34,595 bases of DNA from a virus, in the IMG/VR virus record IMGVR_UViG_3300033388_002136, positions 1 through 34,595 of that record. One strand, 5' to 3'. Shown here one piece after another: positions 29,671 to 34,595 of the stretch. Position 1 is the stretch's first letter, and every line of letters starts with the position of its first letter. Made by a program: the position numbers and the translations under genes. The notes under the pieces were generated by a model, which was not told where the DNA came from, searched no databases, and saw only the letters and a program-made list of their open reading frames with translations.

Positions 29671-29937
29671 ATGAAAAGACGATTATTTTTACAGGGTTTA
29701 TTGGGGGCTAGTGCTTCGCTTCCTGTATTAGCTAAGGTTCCTATAGAGGAGCGGCCTGTTTTAGATGTTAAGGCTATTTCAGAGAAGGTATCCGGGAATA
29801 CAATAATTACTCCCAGCCAGATTACCAGAGAAGCGTTAGAGGTCTACAATGAAAATCTCCAGTGGTCTGCTGCTGAACAAGCGGTTTTACGAGGAAGAAA
29901 AAGCCCGCCTTTAGAGATAAATCGTATAACACGATAG
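29671..29937 (+). CDS. Exported small protein with Tat-like signal (88 aa)
   Basis: MKRRLFLQGLLGASASLPVLA is a short signal peptide with twin arginine followed by LFLQG (Tat consensus is S/T-RR-x-FLK) and an Ala-x-Ala-like end. The mature part is about 65 residues, soluble, with no recognised domain. A phage protein sent through Tat would be unusual; a Sec signal remains possible. Confidence 0.5.
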   Translation: MKRRLFLQGLLGASASLPVLAKVPIEERPVLDVKAISEKVSGNTIITPSQITREALEVYNENLQWSAAEQAVLRGRKSPPLEINRITR

Positions 29938-29958
29938 ACCCGTCAAAATCTAACCAAG

Positions 29959-29978
29959 CCGCCTCCGGGCGGTTTTTT
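29959..29978 (+). terminator. Intrinsic terminator just before the terL start
   Basis: CCGCC (29959-29963), loop TCCG, GGCGG (29968-29972), then six T, ending 1 nt before the terL ATG at 29980. Faces right, so terL and the genes beyond it lie behind it. Confidence 0.75.
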
Positions 29979-29979
29979 A

Positions 29980-32346
29980 ATGCCTATGTCAAAAGAACGA
30001 TTACACCAATTACTTACTGAGAAAGCCAAAGCCCTTAAATACGACAAACTGAGAAACTTCGACCCTTACGTGTGGCAGCAAAAGTTTGTTAACGACAAGG
30101 CGATGTCAAAAGGACTGCGCTGTGGAAATCAGCAAGGAAAATGCACTTCGTTTAGTACGGTTATTAATACGTCATCTGGTAAGAAACGGATGGGTGATAT
30201 ATTTGGTACTGAATGTGAGGTATTAACCTTTCCCGACAAGGAGCCGAGAAAGGTCTTAGGATGGGTTAGGAAGCCTAAAGAAGAGTGTTTTAGAATTACG
30301 ATGTCGGATGGCCAGTGGATTGAGTGTCCAAAAGGACATCGAATTTTGGTCGGGTCTGACTACCTCTTTGTTTCAGAGATTTTACAATCGCTTCCCGACA
30401 GCGTCTTTTTCCGTCAGGAGTCCACTTTGGGCATTTGCCGGTTAATTCATGCTTTAGATGTTCGGCGTTACTACCAAAGACTGCTAGATTATCTGGATGA
30501 TTATTTAGTGGATCGCCGTCTATGTGATGGACAACTTCTTTCCGACCAAGATAGCGTCCAAGTTTTTGCTCCATTACAAGACGATGCTCAGAAACATAAT
30601 TGCCTCTGGTTTTATTTGGATGGTTTGGCGAGTAAATGTACAAATATCCTTTCACGAGGCAAGTACCGCCTTTCCAATCTGGGTGACGCTCTCCGGACTT
30701 CGGCCCAGTACGTTGTTTCTTCAAACCAAATCGTTTCATCCGGCTTTCGATCGTTCTTCGATGACAGCCAAAATGGTCAGCTATCAAACGGGTTTGAATG
30801 TCATCTGCAACCATTTGACGTAATACCTCTACATCTATCTGAATCTTATCAGTACCCATTATTATCTCCTGTATCCGTATGTGGAAACCATATTGTATCA
30901 ATCAAGTCGGTTGGCTTCAAGACTTTATATGATATGGAGGTTGAGGGGAGGCATAACTATATTGCAGGCGGAATGGTTCATCACAACACATACGTTGGTT
31001 GCGCTGCTGATGCTTTTGACCTAACTGGGGAATACCCTGATTGGTATGTGGGGCATAAATTCACCCATCCTGTAACGGTAGTTGTTGGTTGTATCAATAA
31101 TGATAAAACCCGCGATATCCTCCAAAAAGAGCTTTTCGGTAATCCGATTGAGTGGGAGAAAGAATTAGGGACTGGCTGGATACCCAAAAGGTGTATAGGG
31201 AAGATACAGAAGAAACGCGGAGTCCCAGATGCCTTTTATAATGTAAGGATTAAACACTTCACGGATGGGGTTTTTGATGGATGGTCACAAATCGTCTTCT
31301 TAGCTTACGAAATGGGTAAGGCGACATGGATGGGACATAAAGCCCACGTTACCCATTTAGACGAAGAACCCCCTGAAGAAATTTTAGAGCAGGCATCACG
31401 AAGTTCTATCGCCACCAGTGGCCGGATCAGGATTACATGGACTCCTGAGAACGGAATGACCAAAGTAGTAAAATTGGTTCAGGATAAATGGAGTATGCAC
31501 ACAGCAGAATGGGCTGATGTTGCGGGAGAAGACTTCACTATTGAGGTTGAAGGAGAGGAGTTCGAGTTTAAGACGGTTTACACGTTGAAAGGTCGAAAAG
31601 GACATCTTGATAAAAAGAGCGTTCTTTCTGCCCAAACAAATATTCTCCCTTATCAGATGAAGATGAGGATGAGAGGAATACCCGTTCTAGGTTCAGGTTT
31701 GGTCTTTGCTTACCCTGAAGACCAGATTAAATGCGAGCCGATGTCATTTCCAGACCATTTCTTATTTCTGGACGCTTTAGATTTTGGTGGATTGAGTTCA
31801 ACGGCTCATCCAACAGCCTTCGTGAGAACCGCATACGACCCTGATAATGACGTTATATACATCTATGACGGATTTCGCTTAAAAGGCCGTGAGATACCTG
31901 AGATTGCCTCTCACATCATAATGAAGCCTAATGCCGACATTATTCCCGTAGCGTGGCCGCATGACGGTAATAAAATCACTGGTCAGGGACAGTCTACAGC
32001 CGATCAGTATTTAGCTGCTGGTGTGAATATGTACGAGACTTTTGCTACTAATCCTCCGGCTGAGAATCAGATCGAAGGCAAAGGCGGGATTCAGATAATG
32101 CCCGGAATTACGGATATGTCTACGAGAATGGCAGATGGACGTCTTAAAGTCGTAAACACAGTAAATGATTTTTTTGAGGAATTTAGACAATATCATATGA
32201 AAGACGGAAAAATAGTCGATGTTGATGATGATTTTATGTCTGCTACACGATACGCAGTTATGTTTAAGAGATTTGCGGTTAAATTAGAGCAACCAAAGCC
32301 TTATGTGTCGAGTTTTGAGAATGTTGGCGGGTGGATGAGCGCATGA
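29980..32346 (+). CDS. terL: Terminase large subunit (TerL) with intein in the Walker A motif
   Basis: 788 residues before splicing; removal of residues 55-336 gives a 506-residue TerL. The N-extein ends GNQQGK (residues 49-54), and T337 completes the Walker A lysine-threonine. Walker B is VTHLDEEPP (D461-E462), with TWTPENG as the coupling motif. The nuclease half has D598 and D601 (LDALDFGG), KITGQGQSTADQY and a DVDDD cluster (747-751). TerL pumps DNA into the capsid and cuts it. The start may be ATG 29980 or 29986; no ribosome site is clear. The intein must splice for ATPase activity. Confidence 0.88.
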   Translation: MPMSKERLHQLLTEKAKALKYDKLRNFDPYVWQQKFVNDKAMSKGLRCGNQQGKCTSFSTVINTSSGKKRMGDIFGTECEVLTFPDKEPRKVLGWVRKPKEECFRITMSDGQWIECPKGHRILVGSDYLFVSEILQSLPDSVFFRQESTLGICRLIHALDVRRYYQRLLDYLDDYLVDRRLCDGQLLSDQDSVQVFAPLQDDAQKHNCLWFYLDGLASKCTNILSRGKYRLSNLGDALRTSAQYVVSSNQIVSSGFRSFFDDSQNGQLSNGFECHLQPFDVIPLHLSESYQYPLLSPVSVCGNHIVSIKSVGFKTLYDMEVEGRHNYIAGGMVHHNTYVGCAADAFDLTGEYPDWYVGHKFTHPVTVVVGCINNDKTRDILQKELFGNPIEWEKELGTGWIPKRCIGKIQKKRGVPDAFYNVRIKHFTDGVFDGWSQIVFLAYEMGKATWMGHKAHVTHLDEEPPEEILEQASRSSIATSGRIRITWTPENGMTKVVKLVQDKWSMHTAEWADVAGEDFTIEVEGEEFEFKTVYTLKGRKGHLDKKSVLSAQTNILPYQMKMRMRGIPVLGSGLVFAYPEDQIKCEPMSFPDHFLFLDALDFGGLSSTAHPTAFVRTAYDPDNDVIYIYDGFRLKGREIPEIASHIIMKPNADIIPVAWPHDGNKITGQGQSTADQYLAAGVNMYETFATNPPAENQIEGKGGIQIMPGITDMSTRMADGRLKVVNTVNDFFEEFRQYHMKDGKIVDVDDDFMSATRYAVMFKRFAVKLEQPKPYVSSFENVGGWMSA
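30296..30859 (-). CDS. HNH homing endonuclease encoded antisense inside the TerL intein
   Basis: 187 residues from the ATG at 30859, which has AGGAG six bases upstream. An N-terminal HTH (about 20-48, IQTRLIADHFGCHRRTIESR) is followed by the family signature HPDWKGG (59-65), GYLYIYSPNHPN, NYVSEHRLVMEQKLGR and the HNH core EVVHHIDGDPLNNHPDNL (H111, H112, D114, N124) with H134 and H137. The basic tail KRRCREAIVKSLKQR is also typical. The last 20 or so residues are read from the intein N-terminal domain. A complete, ordinary homing endonuclease; only its position is odd. Confidence 0.88.
   Translation of the reverse strand: MGTDKIQIDVEVLRQMVADDIQTRLIADHFGCHRRTIESRMKRFGLKKQRTGPKSGERHPDWKGGTCLVKGYLYIYSPNHPNKTRGNYVSEHRLVMEQKLGRYLGRKEVVHHIDGDPLNNHPDNLAVFGSNAEHLKHELTGKCPKWTPDGKRRCREAIVKSLKQRGSQTRPKFDVLLDTQSTGHPTS
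30892..30920 (-). promoter_or_regulatory. Sigma70-like promoter of the antisense HNH gene
   Basis: On the minus strand TTGAAG (30920-30915) and TACAAT (30897-30892) are 17 bp apart. The start would be near 30885, about 26 nt before the HNH ATG, leaving room for its AGGAG site. It overlaps the coding sequence of the intein C-terminal splicing domain. Confidence 0.65.
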
Positions 32347-34277
32347 CTGACGAAGAAATCATTGAAGAAGCGGTAAAACGCTTTAAAATCGCCGTTGATG
32401 CCGAATCCCTAAACCGTGAACTAGCGTTAGACGACATAAATTTCAGGAATGGCGATCAGTGGGAAACAGGGATAAAACAGGAAAGGGAAAGAGAAGGACG
32501 GCCTTGTTTAACGATTAATAAATTAGAACAAAGAGTCGATCAAGTCACTGGCGATCAACGCATGAACCGCATGGGGGCTTTAATTCGACCTCTGGACTCA
32601 ACCAATTCCTATACCGAAAGAGTAGAGGGCGCTAATTTCACTCTCGCTCAGATTTATCAGGGAATTATTAAAAATATCGAAAATGTGTCTAATGCAAAAT
32701 CTGCCTACGACATGGGATTTGACCACGCTGTAGGCCACGGGTTTGGATATTGGTCGATTTACACCGAATACAACGATGATGACTCTTTTGACCAAGATAT
32801 TAAGATTCGAAGAATAAATAACTCCTTTAGGGTGTATTTAGACCCCTCTGCGGAAGAAGTCACTAAAATAGACGCTATGTGGGGCTTTATTACTTCTTTT
32901 GTTGATAAAGAAGAATACCCCAACGCTAATTGGGAAAGAGGTCGCGGTGAACACCATGAACTATGGTATGAAGGAGAGAAAGTTCGTATAGCGGAATATT
33001 TCCGTAGAGTAGAGATGGAAATAATCATCTGGAAGACCTCTGATGGACGTGTTTTGAAAGTAAAAGACGACTTCATGGACATTAGGGACGAGCTTATTGC
33101 AGAAGGGATTACGCGCGTAAAAGAAAGAAAAGGGACTACTTATAAAGTAGAATGGTATGAGCTAAGTACTAATGAAATTTTCAGTAAGACCGATTTTCCT
33201 TCTAAATACATCCCGATTATCCCTTGTTATGGAAAAGAACTAAACGTAGATGGAAAAACCATTTATCGTGGAGTTATAAGGTACGCAAAAGACCCCCAGA
33301 GAATTTATAACTATACAAGAACTGCGAGTGTAGAACAGGTTGCCCTTGCACCTAAAGCTCCGTGGGTTATCGAAGAAAGCCAAATTGGCAACCATAAGAA
33401 AATGTGGGATACGGCCAATGTTAAAAACCATGCTGTTTTACCTTATAAGAATAAACCCGGTGTTCCGCCACCTCAAAGACAGGCTCCTCCTCAACCCTCT
33501 AGTGGGTGGTTAGCAGAAAGCTCAATATCAGATCAGGACATAGACGCTTCTTCTGGTCTTTATAAGGCTTCTCTTGGTGCACCCTCAAATGAGAGATCAG
33601 GTAAGGCGATTAACGCCCGTAAGATCGAAGGAGATGTAGGGACTTATCATTTTCACGACAATAGAGCTTTAAGTCTTCAGCATACCTATGAAATTTTAGT
33701 AGACATGATTCCCCGTGTTTATGACAACGACAGGATTGTAAGAATCAAAACCCCTCAAGATAAAGAGGAGATGATTAATATCAATCAGGAAATATTTGAT
33801 GATGAGTCTGGATGGGTAAAGATATACGACCTTTCTCAAGGTAAGTATGACGTTACCGTAGACATAGGCGCAAGCTACACCACTCAGAGAGAATTAGCCT
33901 CCGAAGGTATGAAAGAGACTCTACAGTACGCTCCTCAACTAACACAAAAGCTACTCCCACTTATTGCCAAGAATTTAGACTGGCCGGGTGCTGATGACAT
34001 TGTAGACGTCTTAAAAGAAGATGAAATTACACCAGAGCAAGTACAGCAGGCAGTAGAACAAGCCGTACAACAGGCTCTTGCTGGTCAAGAGTACCAAGTC
34101 AAGCAATTTGAAGCCCAGACTAAAAGACTTACCGCAATGGGTAGTATCGAAAACGATGAAGAAAATCTTAAAGTCGAGCTTCTAAAAGTTATGGAATCTG
34201 CCGAAATATCAGATCAGGAAGTCCATACAAGAGCAGTAGAATTAATCAACCAAATAGGTGAACCACAACAACAATAG
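32343..34277 (+). CDS. P22-family portal protein
   Basis: 644 residues. Start at the ATG overlapping the TerL stop (ATGA). The N-terminal part (LNRELALDDINFRNGDQWET, then LTINKLEQRVDQVTGDQRMNR) is typical of P22-type portals, and the C-terminal 100 residues are Gln/Glu-rich helix (QQAVEQAVQQALAGQEYQVK), like the long portal barrel. Portals form the dodecameric gate at the capsid vertex and bind TerL. Order TerL-portal-scaffold is that of P22. Confidence 0.85.
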   Translation: MTDEEIIEEAVKRFKIAVDAESLNRELALDDINFRNGDQWETGIKQEREREGRPCLTINKLEQRVDQVTGDQRMNRMGALIRPLDSTNSYTERVEGANFTLAQIYQGIIKNIENVSNAKSAYDMGFDHAVGHGFGYWSIYTEYNDDDSFDQDIKIRRINNSFRVYLDPSAEEVTKIDAMWGFITSFVDKEEYPNANWERGRGEHHELWYEGEKVRIAEYFRRVEMEIIIWKTSDGRVLKVKDDFMDIRDELIAEGITRVKERKGTTYKVEWYELSTNEIFSKTDFPSKYIPIIPCYGKELNVDGKTIYRGVIRYAKDPQRIYNYTRTASVEQVALAPKAPWVIEESQIGNHKKMWDTANVKNHAVLPYKNKPGVPPPQRQAPPQPSSGWLAESSISDQDIDASSGLYKASLGAPSNERSGKAINARKIEGDVGTYHFHDNRALSLQHTYEILVDMIPRVYDNDRIVRIKTPQDKEEMININQEIFDDESGWVKIYDLSQGKYDVTVDIGASYTTQRELASEGMKETLQYAPQLTQKLLPLIAKNLDWPGADDIVDVLKEDEITPEQVQQAVEQAVQQALAGQEYQVKQFEAQTKRLTAMGSIENDEENLKVELLKVMESAEISDQEVHTRAVELINQIGEPQQQ

Positions 34278-34289
34278 AGGAAATAATTA

Positions 34290-34595
34290 TGAATGATGCT
34301 GTGCAGACAGAAGTTCTCGACGAGAGCGAAACCACTGAGGAATCCCAAGAGGAAACCTTACAAGCCACTGAAGAAACTGTAGAAACTACAGAAGAAGAGA
34401 ATGGCGAAGCCAAGCAATCACGTTCACAGAACGCCAAACAACGTCTTAGACGAAAGTTAGGTGAATCTGAACACCGTAACGCGGAGCTTGCAGAAGAAAA
34501 CAAAAAACTGAATGAAAGATTTAGCGCACTTGAAGACAAAGTAGATGGTGTGATTAATCCCGCGCCCCCAAGACCGGCAAGGGATAGTTATGAAA
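34290..34595 (+). CDS. Scaffold protein, partial (start only)
   Basis: 102 residues visible; the gene runs off the window. GAGG precedes the ATG. Very acidic, Glu/Thr-rich N-terminus, then a basic helical part (AKQRLRRKLGESEHRNAELA). The composition and position behind the portal fit a P22-type scaffold (gp8-like), which helps assemble the procapsid and then leaves it. Not certain without the C-terminus. Confidence 0.55.

Larger units (their letters stand above)
30142..30987 (+). mobile_element. Intein in TerL P-loop (282 aa)
   Basis: Cys55 starts the element (CTSFSTVINTSSGKKRMGD), and it ends NYIAGGMVHHN followed by Thr, the normal C-terminal splice signature (penultimate His, Asn, then +1 Thr). 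A block B-type His lies at residue 120 (CPKGHRIL). Between about residue 140 and 300 the protein has no known domain and is the sense-strand reading of an antisense HNH gene. The element interrupts the P-loop, a common intein site. Confidence 0.85.

Noticed and set aside
30524-30823. 99-codon plus-strand frame inside the intein
   Set aside because: A third reading of the HNH region without family features or ribosome site.
30296-30901. HNH frame as a chance shadow of the intein
   Set aside because: The reverse strand holds a full, well-ordered HNH family signature with promoter and AGGAG site, while the sense reading of the same part has no known domain; the shadow is the sense side.
1-34595. 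CRISPR array or toxin-antitoxin pair
   Set aside because: No regularly spaced repeats were seen. The RHH protein at 26569 could be an antitoxin, but no toxin partner is recognisable next to it.

Overview
The window is a piece of a tailed-phage genome of the short-tailed, P22-like type (podovirus morphology). The evidence is a P22-family portal next to TerL and a putative scaffold at the right end, and a consecutive trio of ejection-type proteins, a deacetylase-type tailspike and a lysis block at the left end. The DNA is AT-rich, and gene starts carry ordinary Shine-Dalgarno sites and sigma70-like promoters. NinG, a Lar-type antirestriction protein, an M23 endolysin and a GTA-type 3TM holin suggest a proteobacterial, probably gammaproteobacterial, host. 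I cannot name it. No integrase and no full-length CI-type repressor are visible, so lifestyle is undecided. Coat and tail-tube genes are not in the window; if the genome is circular or permuted they lie between the right and left ends.

Layout. 1-8766 (+): fibre-like protein, cupin-like protein, three ejection-type proteins, a virion protein, tailspike with a NodB-type deacetylase domain, a one-TM lysis accessory protein and M23 endolysin. 8776-9283 (-): six tRNA genes (Ser-GCU, Ser-UGA, a UAG-anticodon tRNA, Tyr-GUA, a UAA-anticodon tRNA, Pro-UGG). 9394-10247 (+): promoter, a tiny peptide, a membrane protein and the holin. 10269-14648 (-): leftward early operon with an SSB-like protein, a Cas4/RecB-like nuclease, a DUF551 protein and many small ORFs. 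14693-14762: divergent control region. 14769-24486 (+): rightward early operon of densely overlapping small genes, with a Cro-like regulator, a replication-protein C-terminal domain, NinG, Lar, a possible Q-like regulator and three free-standing homing endonucleases. 24496-24863: strong promoter, a structured RNA of about 330 nt and a terminator, arranged like lambda pR'-6S-tR'. 25078-28254 (-): cluster of small accessory genes. 28344-34595 (+): TerS, small genes, TerL, portal and the start of a putative scaffold.

The most striking element is in terL. The Walker A motif is split by a 282-residue intein (Cys1 to His-Asn, followed by Thr). Inside it, on the opposite strand, lies an HNH homing-endonuclease gene with its own Shine-Dalgarno sequence and sigma70-like promoter. 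The intein reading frame stays open through the antisense gene, so both strands appear to be coding. Other unusual points are the pR'-like structured RNA, a second structured RNA or terminator region at 17557-17850, two Leu-anticodon tRNAs with short variable loops, and an intrinsic terminator placed directly before the terL start.
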